This document shows positions 9,470 to 19,266 of a stretch of 64,000 nt of DNA, one piece after another. Under the pieces are notes generated by a model, which was given only the letters and a program-made list of their open reading frames with translations, made no database searches and was not told the origin of the DNA. The translations under genes and the position numbers were made by a program. Location of the stretch: assembly GCF_913773725.1 (NCBI RefSeq), contig NZ_CAJYGK010000115.1, forward strand, positions 1-64,000, in the 5' to 3' direction. Within the stretch, counting starts at the first letter, position 1; every line of letters starts with the position of its first letter. This DNA comes from an uncultured Aquabacterium sp. GTDB taxonomy: Bacteria > Pseudomonadota > Gammaproteobacteria > Burkholderiales > Burkholderiaceae_C.

Positions 9470-11158
9470 ATGTCCGATCGCCACTTCGCCCACTGGCCCC
9501 GCCATGTCAGCCGCCACCTGAGCGTGCCGGCCACCAACCTGTACACCAACCTCGAGATCTCGGCCCTGCGCTTTCCCGACAAGCGCGCGCTGGTCTTCTA
9601 CGACTCGGTGACCACCTACGCCGAACTGAAGGACCAGACCGAGCGGCTGGCCGGCCATCTGCAGCAGGTGTGCGGCGTGAAGGCGGGCGACCGCGTGCTG
9701 CTCTACATGCAGAACAGCCCGCAGTTCGTCATCGGGTACTACGCCATCCTGCGTGCGAACGCGGTGGTGGTGCCGGTCAACCCGATGAACCTGACCGAGG
9801 AGCTGCGCCACTATGTGAGCGATGCCGATGCCCGCGTCGTGCTCTGCCCGCAGGATCTCTTTGCCCAGGTCCGCCCGCTGCTGCAGGAAGGCCGCGCGGC
9901 CGCGTCGGTCGATGACGCCGCGCCGGGGCTGCGCCATGCCCTGGTCGCAGCCTACAGCGACCACCTGACGGTGCCCACCGAACTCCCGGTGCCGGCCTTC
10001 GTGAAGGACCCGCGCCAGCCGCTGGACGAGCCGGGTGCCCAGGGATGGGTGGACGCCCTGACGGCGAACCACCGCCCCGGCCCCCTCACGCAGGGCCCGG
10101 ACGACCTGGCCGTGATGCCCTACACCTCGGGCACCACCGGCCATCCGAAGGGCTGCATGCACACACACCGCAGCGTCATGTACAACACCGTGGCCGGCAC
10201 GCAGTGGCTGATGACCACGCAGGATGCGGTGCAGCTGGCGGTGCTGCCCTTCTTCCATGTCACGGGCATGGAAAACGGCATGAACGGCTCGATCTACGTG
10301 GGCGCGACCATCGTGGTGCTGCCCCGCTGGGACCGTGATGCCGCGGCGCAACTCATCCAGCGCTACCGCGTCACGGGCACGCAGATGATCGTCACCATGG
10401 TGATCGACCTGCTGTCCAACCCGCGGCTGGCCGAGTACGACCTGTCCAGCATTTCGCGCCTCAGCGGGGGCGGAGCCGCCATGCCCGAGGCCTTGGCCAC
10501 GCGCCTGAAGGAGATGTGCGACCTCGACTACCTCGAAGGTTATGGCATGTCGGAGACCATGGCGCCCACGCACATCAACCCGCCGCAGCGGCCGATGAAG
10601 CAGTGCCTGGGCATCCCCATCTTCGACGTCGACGCCCGCGTGGTCGACCCCGACACCTTTCATGAGCTGCCGCCCGGCGAAGTCGGCGAGATCGTGGTGC
10701 ACGGCCCGCAGGTGATGCAGGGCTACTGGAAGCAACCGGCCGCCACGGCATCGAGCTTCATCGAGCTGGATGGCAAGCGCTTTCTGCGCACCGGCGACCT
10801 GGCCCGCACCGACGAGCACGGCTACTTCTACATGGTCGACCGGCTCAAGCGCATGATCAACGCCTCGGGCTTCAAGGTCTGGCCGGCCGAGGTCGAGGCG
10901 CTGATGTATGCCCACCCGGCCATCCAGGAGGTCTGCGTGATCGCGGCCCGTGATGAGCGGCGCGGCGAGACGGTCAAGGCCGTCGTCGTGCTGAAGGAGG
11001 CGCACCGCGGCCGCGTCACCGAGCAGGAGATCGTCGACTGGGCGCACGAGCACATGGCGGCCTACAAGAGCCCCCGCGTGGTCGCCTTTGCCGACACGCT
11101 GCCGAAGTCGGGCGCCGGCAAGGTGCTGTGGCGCGCGCTGCAGGCTCAGGAAGCCTGA
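9470..11158 (+). CDS. AMP-forming acyl-CoA synthetase (long-chain fatty acid-CoA ligase type)
   Basis: Adenylate-forming ligase that activates a carboxylic acid to its CoA thioester. It is 562 aa from 9470. The P-loop YTSGTTGHPKG, the YGMSETMAPTH motif, the TGDLARTDEHGYFYMVDRLKRMI hinge region and the C-terminal Lys motif PKSGAGKVLWR are all present. An ATG at 9428 overlaps the thiolase stop (TGATG) and would add 14 residues; neither start has a clear ribosome site. As the last gene of the operon it would supply substrate to the dehydrogenase, hydratase and thiolase. The acid itself is unknown. Confidence 0.9.
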   Translation: MSDRHFAHWPRHVSRHLSVPATNLYTNLEISALRFPDKRALVFYDSVTTYAELKDQTERLAGHLQQVCGVKAGDRVLLYMQNSPQFVIGYYAILRANAVVVPVNPMNLTEELRHYVSDADARVVLCPQDLFAQVRPLLQEGRAAASVDDAAPGLRHALVAAYSDHLTVPTELPVPAFVKDPRQPLDEPGAQGWVDALTANHRPGPLTQGPDDLAVMPYTSGTTGHPKGCMHTHRSVMYNTVAGTQWLMTTQDAVQLAVLPFFHVTGMENGMNGSIYVGATIVVLPRWDRDAAAQLIQRYRVTGTQMIVTMVIDLLSNPRLAEYDLSSISRLSGGGAAMPEALATRLKEMCDLDYLEGYGMSETMAPTHINPPQRPMKQCLGIPIFDVDARVVDPDTFHELPPGEVGEIVVHGPQVMQGYWKQPAATASSFIELDGKRFLRTGDLARTDEHGYFYMVDRLKRMINASGFKVWPAEVEALMYAHPAIQEVCVIAARDERRGETVKAVVVLKEAHRGRVTEQEIVDWAHEHMAAYKSPRVVAFADTLPKSGAGKVLWRALQAQEA

Positions 11159-11183
11159 CGCAGCGCGCGGGGCGGGGCGCCAC

Positions 11184-11867
11184 TCAGTGGTACGCCGGCC
11201 AGCTTTGCAAGGTTTCCTTGTCGGCGCTCACGTAGACCGCATCGTGCTCGCGGTCGATGCCGCGGGTCAGCGCGACCGGCACGGCGATCTCGCCGCCAGG
11301 CCGCCACCGTGCGGTGTCGACCACCAGTTGCTGCACCGCCCAGGTCTGCTCGTCGATCAGCAGGTCTTCCACCTTGCCGATCTGGCCGTCCGGCGTGGTC
11401 AGGGTGTAGCCCAACACCTCGCGTGTGCAGTGGACATGGGCCTCGGCCAGCGGCCGGGTGGCATCCAGTTCCAAGGCCTGCCCGTCGATGCCGGATGCCG
11501 GCGGAACCGGGAGCTCACCGGCTTCCATCGGATCGGGCAGGCGTTCCCAGTACAGCGGGGTGTCGTAGTACGCGGCATAGGCGCGCTCCTGGCGGCGTGT
11601 CAGCGGCCGTTCCCCGTCGAACTGCGGCCCGTGGAGCACGTCCTCCTTGAGCAGGGCGAGCTGAAGTTGCCGGTCGGTGGACGCATCCTGCCGAACGGCG
11701 GTCGGTGGAATGAGCAGGTGCCGCTCGCTGGGCCAGTGGCCTGTGCGCACGCCGAGGTAGCGGATGCCCCATTGCTCGTCGTCGAAGTACAGGGCGTCGA
11801 CCACGCCCACCTCGCCGTCCAGCGCCGTGACGACGGCGCCCTTGAGTTGGCTGGCTTTGTGCAACAT
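11184..11867 (-). CDS. PRC-barrel domain protein
   Basis: 227 aa with two PRC-barrel-like segments. The N-terminal one (about 3-70) reads LKGAVVTALDGEVGVVDALYF, and a second near residues 130-200 reads EVLGYTLTTPDGQIGKVEDLLI. Each ends in an LLIP/IAVPV-type beta strand. PRC barrels occur in RimM and photosynthetic reaction centre H subunits; most stand-alone members have no assigned role. There is no signal peptide or membrane segment. An AAGGAGA site lies before the start. It is 120 bp downstream of ligD on the same strand and could share transcription with the end-joining genes. Confidence 0.75.
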   Translation of the reverse strand: MLHKASQLKGAVVTALDGEVGVVDALYFDDEQWGIRYLGVRTGHWPSERHLLIPPTAVRQDASTDRQLQLALLKEDVLHGPQFDGERPLTRRQERAYAAYYDTPLYWERLPDPMEAGELPVPPASGIDGQALELDATRPLAEAHVHCTREVLGYTLTTPDGQIGKVEDLLIDEQTWAVQQLVVDTARWRPGGEIAVPVALTRGIDREHDAVYVSADKETLQSWPAYH

Positions 11868-11987
11868 GTCGAATCTCCTTTCTTGAGGGATGCCGATCCG
11901 GTTGCGGCAAGGGGCGTTCCCAGCACATCGCCGGGTGCATCGCCCGATGGTTCGGGCGCGGGGTTTGCCCGCGCGTTCTCATCCCGC

Positions 11988-14552
11988 TCAAGCCGAGCGT
12001 CGCGGTGTGGGCCGCGCAAACCCGAGCGCCTTCATCGCGCCCGCAAGCTCCTGTTTCGCGCTGCCGTGGTCGCGCCACGGGTCCTGGGTCTGAAACGACA
12101 GGTGGTCCCGGGCCGTGGCGATGGTCCAGTGCGCTCCGCTTCGGAGTTGCATCAGGTCGGCCCAGTCCACGGGCATGGAGACCCCCAGCCCCGGTCGCGC
12201 CCGCGCCGAGAACGCCGCCACGGTCGTCGCCCCATGGCCATTGCGCAGGTAATCCACGAAGATGCGCCCCACGCGGTGCGAGGCCCCTGGCTTCGCGACA
12301 AAGCGTGACGGGATCGTTTGAGCCAGATGCTGCACGATGGCCTGCGAGAAGGCTTTCACCGTGTCGAAGTCATGGCGCGGCTTCAAGGGCACCACCACAT
12401 GCAGGCCCTTGCCGCCGCTGGTTTTCAGCCACGACCGCAGTCCGACCGCCTCGAGCAAGGTCTTCACCAGCAGCGCAGCCTCCTGAACTTCGGGCCACTT
12501 CGTGCCTTCTCCCGGGTCCAGGTCGAAAACCATGCGGTCGGGCGCCCCGATCTTCTTGGCCGCGGCGTTCCAGGTGTGGAACTCGATGACGTTGAACTGC
12601 GCTGCCCCGACCAGGGCGCTGACGTTGTCCACCGACAGCAAGGGGTCATGGCCCGGCCACAGCGACGCAGCGAGCTCGGTGATGTGAGGAACGCCCGTCT
12701 TCCCGCCATGCTTCTGGAAGAACAGCGTCCCCTCGATGCCATGGGGGCCGCGCACCAACGAACAGGGGCGCCCTCGCAGATGCGGCAACATCCATTCCGC
12801 CACCGATTCGTAGTACCGCACGAGGTCGAGCTTGGTCAGGCCCGTCGAGGGGTCGATGACGCGTTCGCCATGGCTGACCTGCATGCTGCCCACCCGGGAC
12901 GGTGGGGCCGTCTGCAGCGTCACCGCGCCTGGGTCCTTGGCCGTCTCCTGGACGACGGACCGGGCCGGTTTGTCGGCACGCAGGGCGATGTAGACCGCGT
13001 GGCGGATCTGCTTGTCCGGTGTCCACGCCGCAAACTCGACTTCTGCCACCAGCGTGGGCTGCACCCACCGCTCGCTCCCCGGGCGCCTTCGTGACCACCG
13101 GTGTGTCTTGGCGCCGTGGTCCGCGAACGGGGGATCACGGACCTCGAGCCGTGCCAGCCGCTTCTTCAGCGCCTCGGCCTCATCGGCGCGCCAGCCCGTC
13201 CCCACGCTGCCCACGGACACCAACTGCCCGCGCTCATCGTGCACCCCGAGCATCAGGCTGCCGATCCGCAGGCTGCCATCCGTGCGGTCGGCGTAGCCGC
13301 ACACCACGAATTCCTGACGCTGCCGGCATTTGAGCTTGAGCCAGGTGTCATTGCGGGTGGATGTGTACGGTGCATCAAGGCGCTTCGCGATGACCCCTTC
13401 CATCCCCATGCGGCAGGCACTGCTGAGCATCGACGTCGGGTCACTGTCGAAGCTCTCACTGAAACGCACGTGCTCGGTGCCTTTCTCCTGAAGCCATGCC
13501 TTGAGCAGCTTCCGCCGGTCGGCCAGCGCGGCCCGCCGCAGGTCGTGGCCTTCAAAGAACGGCACATCGAAGAGGAAGTAGACCACCTCGTCGGTGCCGC
13601 TGCGGCCGTCAAAGGCCGTCTGCAGTGCATGGAAGTCCGGTGTGCCGTCTTGGCCCAGCACGACGATTTCGCCGTCCAGCCAGCCGGATCGCATGCCGAG
13701 CCGGGCGAGTTCGTCCAGCAGCGCGGGCATCTTCGCCGACCAGTCATGCCCGCCCCGTGTGATCAGCGTGGGCCGGCCTTGTTCGAAGCGCGTCAGCAGG
13801 CGGTAGCCGTCGAACTTCAACTCGTATGTCCACTGCCCGGTCGAAGGGATGCCGGTGGCCAGCGTGGCGAGCTGGGGCGCAAGCCGATCGGGCAAGGGCG
13901 CTTTGACGGCGCCGGGCAGGATGCCGCCCCGGCCCTCGGCCACGGAGGAAGGCGGTGGCACGGGCTTGCTGCCACGCCGTGCCGGCTGCAACGGTCGGGC
14001 GATGACGCTGTCCGGATGCGCCGCGGTGACGTCGAACTCGGCTCGGGGCCGCGCAAAACCGTCGCGCTTCTTGAACAGGATCCAGGGCACCTGCTTTTCG
14101 CCGCCCTTGGCGATCCTGACCAGTTCCCACAGTCCGGCCATCTTCCGGCCATTCAGGTGAAAGACGAGCTTGCCCTTGGCCAGCCCCTCGTGTGGGTCGC
14201 CCACTGGTTCCCAGGTGCCGTGATCCCAGACGATGACGGTGCCGGCGCCATACTGCCCGGGTGGGATGGTGCCCTCGAAAGAACCGTAGGACAGGGGATG
14301 GTCCTCGACGCGGATCGCCATGCGTTTGTCGCTCGGGTCGTAGCTGGGGCCCTTGGGCACAGCCCATGACAGGAACACCCCGTCGAGCGCCAGCCGGAAG
14401 TCGTAATGCAGGCGCGTGGCCGCATGCTTCTGGATGACGAACGACAGCGCCTTGCCGGCCTTTCGCCGTGCGCCCCGCGGCTCGGGCGTGACGCTGAAGT
14501 CGCGTTTGGCCCAGTAGCGTGCCAGGGGCTCCGAAGGATCCGAGGTGGCCAT
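11988..14552 (-). CDS. ligD: ATP-dependent DNA ligase D (LigD), multidomain end-joining enzyme
   Basis: 854-aa LigD, which seals and processes broken DNA ends with Ku in bacterial non-homologous end joining. The domain order is the Pseudomonas type. The 3'-phosphoesterase (about 36-165) has QKHAATRLHYDFRL. The ligase (about 225-530) has its adenylated Lys at about 246 in ELKFDGYRL. The archaeo-eukaryotic primase-type polymerase (about 570-850) has LVRYYESVAEWMLPHL and the DLDPGEG metal-binding motif. The start at 14552 gives the normal N-terminus and lies 11 bp after the upstream gene. Confidence 0.95.
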   Translation of the reverse strand: MATSDPSEPLARYWAKRDFSVTPEPRGARRKAGKALSFVIQKHAATRLHYDFRLALDGVFLSWAVPKGPSYDPSDKRMAIRVEDHPLSYGSFEGTIPPGQYGAGTVIVWDHGTWEPVGDPHEGLAKGKLVFHLNGRKMAGLWELVRIAKGGEKQVPWILFKKRDGFARPRAEFDVTAAHPDSVIARPLQPARRGSKPVPPPSSVAEGRGGILPGAVKAPLPDRLAPQLATLATGIPSTGQWTYELKFDGYRLLTRFEQGRPTLITRGGHDWSAKMPALLDELARLGMRSGWLDGEIVVLGQDGTPDFHALQTAFDGRSGTDEVVYFLFDVPFFEGHDLRRAALADRRKLLKAWLQEKGTEHVRFSESFDSDPTSMLSSACRMGMEGVIAKRLDAPYTSTRNDTWLKLKCRQRQEFVVCGYADRTDGSLRIGSLMLGVHDERGQLVSVGSVGTGWRADEAEALKKRLARLEVRDPPFADHGAKTHRWSRRRPGSERWVQPTLVAEVEFAAWTPDKQIRHAVYIALRADKPARSVVQETAKDPGAVTLQTAPPSRVGSMQVSHGERVIDPSTGLTKLDLVRYYESVAEWMLPHLRGRPCSLVRGPHGIEGTLFFQKHGGKTGVPHITELAASLWPGHDPLLSVDNVSALVGAAQFNVIEFHTWNAAAKKIGAPDRMVFDLDPGEGTKWPEVQEAALLVKTLLEAVGLRSWLKTSGGKGLHVVVPLKPRHDFDTVKAFSQAIVQHLAQTIPSRFVAKPGASHRVGRIFVDYLRNGHGATTVAAFSARARPGLGVSMPVDWADLMQLRSGAHWTIATARDHLSFQTQDPWRDHGSAKQELAGAMKALGFARPTPRRSA

Positions 14553-14563
14553 GGCCGTTCCCG

Positions 14564-15403
14564 TTACGCCGAAGTCTGCTGCAGTCGCTTGTAGGCGCTG
14601 AAGTGGCGCAGCGCCATCTGTGTGTCGCCCAGGTGCTCGTACAGCCGGGCCGCATTGAAGTGCGCGTCGGCCAGGCTGGGGTCGAGCGACAGACACCGTT
14701 CGTAGCTGGACAGCGCCTGCGCATGCTCACCCTGGTCTTCCAGCGCGATGGCATGGTTGAAATGCAAGAGGGGGGAGCCGGGGCAGCGCGCCACCGCGTC
14801 GCGGTACAGCGCCACCGCTTCGCCGCAACGGTGGTGCTCACACAGCAGGGCGCCCAGGTTCAGCAGGGCGTCGCAGTAGTCAGGCGCCAGATCGAGGGCG
14901 GTGCGATAGGCCGCTTCTGCGGCGTCGTGGTCCAGCGCCTCGATGGATTCGCCACGCGCCAGCCAGGCCTTGGGGTCGGCGCCTGCGGGGGGCTCGGGCG
15001 CCAGGAACGCGATGCCGTCGGGTGAGGGCGCGGCCTCGAAGTCCAGCAGCATCTGACCCGACTCCGCGCCCCAGGCGCCCTTGGGATCGCGCACCGCGAC
15101 CTCGGCGCCCACGGCGGTGATGCGCAGCCCCGTGAGCGGCATCTCATCAGGCAGCCGCTGCCGCAGCGAAGCGAGCGAACGCAGGATGCGGCGGCCGGGC
15201 ACCTTCGCCTTGCGCAGGTCCCGGGCCGTGCGCAGCAGCACGAGGTCCTGGAACGAGAAGCGCCACTCGTTGCGCGGGCCGCGCGCCGGGGAAATCACCC
15301 CTGCTCTGACGAACACGTCGATCGCAGCCCGTGACATGCCCAGCATGTCCTGGGCACGCCGCAGGCTGTAGGTCGATGCAGCAGAGGGCGGCGAGGTCGT
15401 CAT
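14564..15403 (-). CDS. MerR-like HTH plus TPR protein in the ku-ligD operon
   Basis: 279 aa with an unusual pairing. A MerR-type winged helix (about 12-75: SLRRAQDMLGMSRAAIDVFVRAG, then FSFQDLVLLRTARDL) is followed by a linker, and then by about three to four tetratricopeptide repeats (145-275; for example AEAAYRTALDLAPDYCDALLNLG). The start overlaps the ku stop codon (ATGA) and the stop is 11 bp before ligD, so it is almost certainly translated with both. It could regulate the operon or act as a scaffold; the sequence supports DNA binding and protein contact but no more. Confidence 0.85.
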   Translation of the reverse strand: MTTSPPSAASTYSLRRAQDMLGMSRAAIDVFVRAGVISPARGPRNEWRFSFQDLVLLRTARDLRKAKVPGRRILRSLASLRQRLPDEMPLTGLRITAVGAEVAVRDPKGAWGAESGQMLLDFEAAPSPDGIAFLAPEPPAGADPKAWLARGESIEALDHDAAEAAYRTALDLAPDYCDALLNLGALLCEHHRCGEAVALYRDAVARCPGSPLLHFNHAIALEDQGEHAQALSSYERCLSLDPSLADAHFNAARLYEHLGDTQMALRHFSAYKRLQQTSA

Positions 15404-16320
15404 CGACGGGCGCGTGCACGGGTGGGGGTGGCGACCGGCTCCTCCGTTCTGGTGGCGCGCCGGGCGCTCTTGCGTTCCTTGGTGTCGAGGGCCGCCACAG
15501 GAGGGGCCTTCGCGCTCGCCTTCGGTGGCGCCGTCTTCGCTGCGGGCTTCTTGCCCAGGCTGGCTCGAAGGGCCTCCATCAGGTCGATGACCTGACCGCT
15601 GCCTGCCTCTTCCTGGGGCGCCGTGGCGACGACCTGCTTGCCCGCGATCTTCTCGTCGATCGCGGCCAGCACCCGCTTCTTCTCTTCGTCCTCGAACCGG
15701 GTCGGGTCGTAGGTGTCTTCCGAGATCTGGTCGATGAGTTGCAGCGCCAGTTGAAGCTCAGACGACGACACCTGGACGTCCTCGATGTCGAGGTCCCTGA
15801 GCGACCGCACCTCTTCGGCATAGAGCAACTGCTGGAGGACGAGGCCGTCGTCGGTGGCCCGCACCTGCACGACGTACTGTTTGGCCTTCCAGGCCCACTT
15901 GGCCAGGGCGCATTTGCCGCTCTTCTGCATGGCCTCCTTGAGCAGGCCGTAGGGCTTGCCGCCTCGCTTGTCAGGCGCCAGCAGGTAGGCCTTGTCGTAG
16001 AACAGGGGGTCTACGGCCTTCTCGGGGATGAAGGAAACGATCTCGACCGCGTGGCTGCTTCCTTCCTCCAGCTTCTTGAGCTCCTCGGGCGTGAACAGCA
16101 CGAAGCGGTCCTTCTCGAACTCGTAGCCCTTCACCATCTCGTCGCGCGGCACCACCTTGTGCGTCTTTTCAGAGACGTACTGCTGCTTCAGCCTGCCCCC
16201 GGCCTTGTCGAGCAGGTTGAACCGGATGCCGGCCGAGGCATCGGTCGCGGAGTAGAGCTTCACCGGGATGGACACCAGTCCGAAGCTGAGGGTCAAGGAA
16301 GCGATGGAACGTGCAGCCAT
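15400..16320 (-). CDS. ku: Bacterial Ku, DNA double-strand-break end-binding protein
   Basis: 306-aa homodimeric Ku that threads onto DNA ends and recruits LigD. The Ku core (about 5-255) begins with the conserved ARSIASLTLSFGLVSIPVKLY, and RFNLLDKAGGRLKQQYV follows. The last 60 residues or so are a basic Lys/Arg/Ala tail, typical of bacterial Ku and involved in DNA contacts. The ATG at 16320 gives the canonical MAARSI start; an ATG at 16332 would add four residues. First gene of the ku, HTH-TPR, ligD operon. Confidence 0.95.
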   Translation of the reverse strand: MAARSIASLTLSFGLVSIPVKLYSATDASAGIRFNLLDKAGGRLKQQYVSEKTHKVVPRDEMVKGYEFEKDRFVLFTPEELKKLEEGSSHAVEIVSFIPEKAVDPLFYDKAYLLAPDKRGGKPYGLLKEAMQKSGKCALAKWAWKAKQYVVQVRATDDGLVLQQLLYAEEVRSLRDLDIEDVQVSSSELQLALQLIDQISEDTYDPTRFEDEEKKRVLAAIDEKIAGKQVVATAPQEEAGSGQVIDLMEALRASLGKKPAAKTAPPKASAKAPPVAALDTKERKSARRATRTEEPVATPTRARARR

Positions 16321-16388
16321 GTCGAACCCCATCGGGTGATTGGGCTGTCATCGCAGCAATCGGCGCGCCCGGGACGGGTTGGACATGA

Positions 16389-16423
16389 AAAAAGCCCTGA
16401 GCGGCGGGCGCTCAGGGCTTTTT
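16389..16423 (-). terminator. Intrinsic terminator after ssb
   Basis: A perfect 15-bp stem (arms 16389-16403 and 16409-16423) with loop GCGGG; its outer five pairs are A-T. T-runs flank it on both strands, so it can act either way. It separates ssb from the ku operon. Confidence 0.85.
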
Positions 16424-16449
16424 GAGGGCGGTTCTGGCAGAACGGGTGC

Positions 16450-16983
16450 TCAGAACGGGATGTCGTCATCCATGTCATCAAACCCGGTCGACGACTTGGG
16501 CGCCGGGGCCGGTGCGGGCCGGGGAGCCGGAGCCGGGCGGGCTGCCGGACGGGCCGGGGGGGCTTGCTCGAAGTCGTCGCCGCCGCCCTGACCGCCGCCG
16601 TAGCCGCTGCCCTGGGCGCCGCCGCCATAACCACCGCCGCTGCCGCCTTCACGGCCGCCCAGCAGTTGCATCTGCTCGGCCACGATTTCGGTGGTGTAGT
16701 TGTCCTTGCCGTCCTTGTCCTGCCACTTGCGGGTCTTCAGGCGGCCTTCGACGTACACGGGGCGGCCTTTTTTCAGGTACTCGCCAGCGATTTCAGCCAG
16801 GCGGTCATAGAACACGACGCGGTGCCATTCCGTTTCCTCCATCTTTTCGCCGGAGTTCTTGTCCTTCCAGTTGCGCGTGGTGGCCACCGAGACGTTGCAG
16901 ACCGCTGCGCCGCTGGGGGTGTAACGCACTTCCGGGTCGCGACCCAGGTTGCCGATGAGGATGACTTTGTTGATGGAGGCCAT
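16450..16983 (-). CDS. ssb: Single-stranded DNA-binding protein
   Basis: 177-aa SSB, which coats single-stranded DNA in replication and repair. The OB fold (about 1-110) starts [23 protein letters not shown] and includes [22 protein letters not shown] Gly-rich then Pro/Ala-rich linker follows. The protein ends in the acidic tip DDDIPF, the contact site for RecQ, Exo I, PriA and other partners. Start and length are standard. It is monocistronic, with its own terminator. Confidence 0.97.
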   Translation of the reverse strand: MASINKVILIGNLGRDPEVRYTPSGAAVCNVSVATTRNWKDKNSGEKMEETEWHRVVFYDRLAEIAGEYLKKGRPVYVEGRLKTRKWQDKDGKDNYTTEIVAEQMQLLGGREGGSGGGYGGGAQGSGYGGGQGGGDDFEQAPPARPAARPAPAPRPAPAPAPKSSTGFDDMDDDIPF

Positions 16984-17180
16984 GGCCGTTCCTAGAGAGA
17001 GATGGTTGGTTAAAAAGGGTGCCGTTTGTTAGCCTGCGCATTATCGCCGGACGGCCCGCGGCGAACACCCCCCGGCATCCCCCTGTGGGGCCACTCCGTG
17101 TGGGGGAGGGCGCTGGCGCGACTTACACTTCTCCCGCGGTCGACTCCGGCCGCGCTCTGTCCGTTCGCAGGAGCCGCCGC

Positions 17181-17951
17181 ATGTGCCAGCTGCTGGGCAT
17201 GAACTGCAACACGCCCACCGACATCGTTTTCAGTTTTTCCGGCTTCGCCACCCGCTCGACCGAGCACGGTGACGGCTTCGGCATCGCCTTCTACGAAGGG
17301 CGGGGCGTGCGCCTGTTCGTCGACCACCAGGCGGCCCGCGTGTCGCCCGTGGCCGACCTCATCAAGCGCTATCCGATCAAGAGCCGCCATGCGATCGCCC
17401 ACATTCGCAAGGCGACGCAGGGCGTCGTGTCGCTCGAGAACTGCCATCCCTTCATGCGTGAGCTGTGGGGCCGGCACTGGGTGTTTGCGCACAACGGCAA
17501 CCTGGTCGATTACCAGCCGCGCCTGCACGGCAGCTTCCAGCCCGTGGGCGACACCGACAGCGAGCGCGCCTTCTGCTGGCTGATGCAGGAGCTGGCCAAG
17601 AGCCATGCGTCGATGCCGCCGGTGGCCGAGCTGACGCTGACGTTGAAGGAGCTGGTGCCCCAGATCGCGCGCCACGGCACCTTCAACTTCATGCTGAGCC
17701 AGGGCGATGCATTGTGGACGCACTGCTCGACGCACCTGCACTACCTGGTGCGCCGCCACCCGTTCGGCATGGCGCGCCTGCAGGACGAGGACATGGCGTT
17801 GAACTTCGCCGAGTTGACCAGCGCCGGCGACCGTGTGGCCGTGATCGCCACGCAGCCCCTCACCAGCAACGAACAGTGGGTGGCGATGCAGCCTGGCGAG
17901 TTGCTGGCGTTCGTGGGCGGCGAGCCGGTGGGCTTGAGCCAGGCGAGCTGA
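17181..17951 (+). CDS. Class II glutamine amidotransferase (YafJ-like)
   Basis: 256 aa, a stand-alone Ntn-type GATase_4 domain. Cys2 after the initiator Met is the expected nucleophile (MCQLLGMN). The glutamine-binding motifs IAHIRKAT and FAHNGNL, and the GDTDSERAF segment, match the YafJ/Gat family. YafJ-type proteins are glutamine hydrolases without a fused synthase, and their acceptor is not established. The start at 17181, after a CAGGAG site, is fixed by the catalytic Cys. The gene diverges from ssb and stands alone. Confidence 0.9.
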   Translation: MCQLLGMNCNTPTDIVFSFSGFATRSTEHGDGFGIAFYEGRGVRLFVDHQAARVSPVADLIKRYPIKSRHAIAHIRKATQGVVSLENCHPFMRELWGRHWVFAHNGNLVDYQPRLHGSFQPVGDTDSERAFCWLMQELAKSHASMPPVAELTLTLKELVPQIARHGTFNFMLSQGDALWTHCSTHLHYLVRRHPFGMARLQDEDMALNFAELTSAGDRVAVIATQPLTSNEQWVAMQPGELLAFVGGEPVGLSQAS

Positions 17952-18006
17952 TGCCCTCCGCGCCCGCCGAGCGCGTCGGCTCTGTGGCCGCGGCGCCGGC
18001 CGGCGA

Positions 18007-19197
18007 TCAGGCCGTCGCGTCGAACAGCTCCCGCCCGATCAGCGTGCGCCGGATTTCCGATGTGCCCGCGCCGATCTCGTAGAGCTTGGCATCGCGCCAC
18101 AGGCGGCCCATCGGGTAGTCGTGGATGTAGCCGTTGCCGCCGAGCAGCTGGATGCCGTCACCCGCCACGCGGGTGGCCTGCTCGGCCGTCCACAGGATGA
18201 GCGCGGCGCAGTCCTTGCGGAGGTGACGTGCCCCGCCCGGGCCGGCGGCATCGAGGTTGCGCGCCACGGTGTAGGCCAGGCAGCGTGCGGCCTGCAGCGC
18301 GGTGTACATGTCGGCCACCTTGGCCTGCACCAGCTGGAACTGGCCGATGGCCTGGCCGAACTGGTGGCGGTCGTGCACATAGGGCAGGACGTTGTCGAGC
18401 ACGGCCTGCATGATGCCGATGGGCCCGCCCGAGAGCACGGCGCGCTCGGTGTCCAGGCCGCTCATCAGCACCTTCACGCCGCCGCCCACCTCGCCCAGCA
18501 CCTGCTCGCGCGGCACGAAGGCCTGCTCGAACACCAACTCGCCCGTGGGCGAGCCGCGCATGCCGAGCTTGTCGAGCCGCTGCGCCACGCGGAAACCCGG
18601 CGTGCCTTGCTCGATCAGAAAGGCGGTGATGCCGCGCGGGCCGGCCTCCATGTCGGTCTTGGCGTAGACCACCAGCGTGTCGGCCACGGGGCCGTTGGTG
18701 ATCCACATCTTGCTGCCGTCGAGCAGAAAGCCGTCGACGCCGTCGCGGCGGTGCGGCGTGGCCTTCAGCCGCATGCTGACCACATCGGAGCCGGCCTCGG
18801 GCTCGCTCATGGCCAGCGCGCCGACGTGCTGGCCGCTGATGAGCGGTGGCAGGTAGCGGCGCTGTTGCGCCTCGGTGCCGTGGCGGTGGATCTGGTTGAC
18901 GCACAGGTTGCTGTGTGCGCCGTAGCTCAGCGCCACCGAGGCCGAGGCGCGGCTGATCTCTTCCATGATGACGAGGTGGGCCAGATACCCGAGCCCGGCG
19001 CCGCCGTACGTTTCGCTGACGGTGGGCCCGAGCACGCCGAGTTCACCGAGTCGCGGCCACAGGTCGGCCGGGAAGGCGTCGTCGCGGTCGATGCGGGCGG
19101 CGTGCGGCGCGATCTCGCGCTGGGCGAAGGCCTGCACGGCGTCGCGCAGCGCGTCGATCTCGTCACCGAGGTGGTGTTGCAGTCCGGGCAGGTCCAT
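18007..19197 (-). CDS. liuA: Isovaleryl-CoA dehydrogenase
   Basis: 396-aa FAD acyl-CoA dehydrogenase. It best fits isovaleryl-CoA dehydrogenase, which makes 3-methylcrotonyl-CoA in leucine breakdown. Support comes from its place beside methylcrotonyl-CoA carboxylase and HMG-CoA lyase and from the blocks [36 protein letters not shown], and [33 protein letters not shown]. The catalytic Glu of IVD-type enzymes lies earlier than in other family members; I did not fix its position. The ATG at 19197 has a GAGGAG site. It is the last gene of the operon, 69 bp after the lyase. Confidence 0.88.
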   Translation of the reverse strand: MDLPGLQHHLGDEIDALRDAVQAFAQREIAPHAARIDRDDAFPADLWPRLGELGVLGPTVSETYGGAGLGYLAHLVIMEEISRASASVALSYGAHSNLCVNQIHRHGTEAQQRRYLPPLISGQHVGALAMSEPEAGSDVVSMRLKATPHRRDGVDGFLLDGSKMWITNGPVADTLVVYAKTDMEAGPRGITAFLIEQGTPGFRVAQRLDKLGMRGSPTGELVFEQAFVPREQVLGEVGGGVKVLMSGLDTERAVLSGGPIGIMQAVLDNVLPYVHDRHQFGQAIGQFQLVQAKVADMYTALQAARCLAYTVARNLDAAGPGGARHLRKDCAALILWTAEQATRVAGDGIQLLGGNGYIHDYPMGRLWRDAKLYEIGAGTSEIRRTLIGRELFDATA

Positions 19198-19266
19198 GGC
19201 GTCTCCTCGTGTTGTCACGGCGGGCGGCGACCATGGCGGCGGTTAGGCTCAACACGTGAGCCAGTT

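Noticed and set aside
16389-16423. A small structured RNA between ssb and ku
   Set aside because: The element is fully explained as a rho-independent terminator with A/T flanks.
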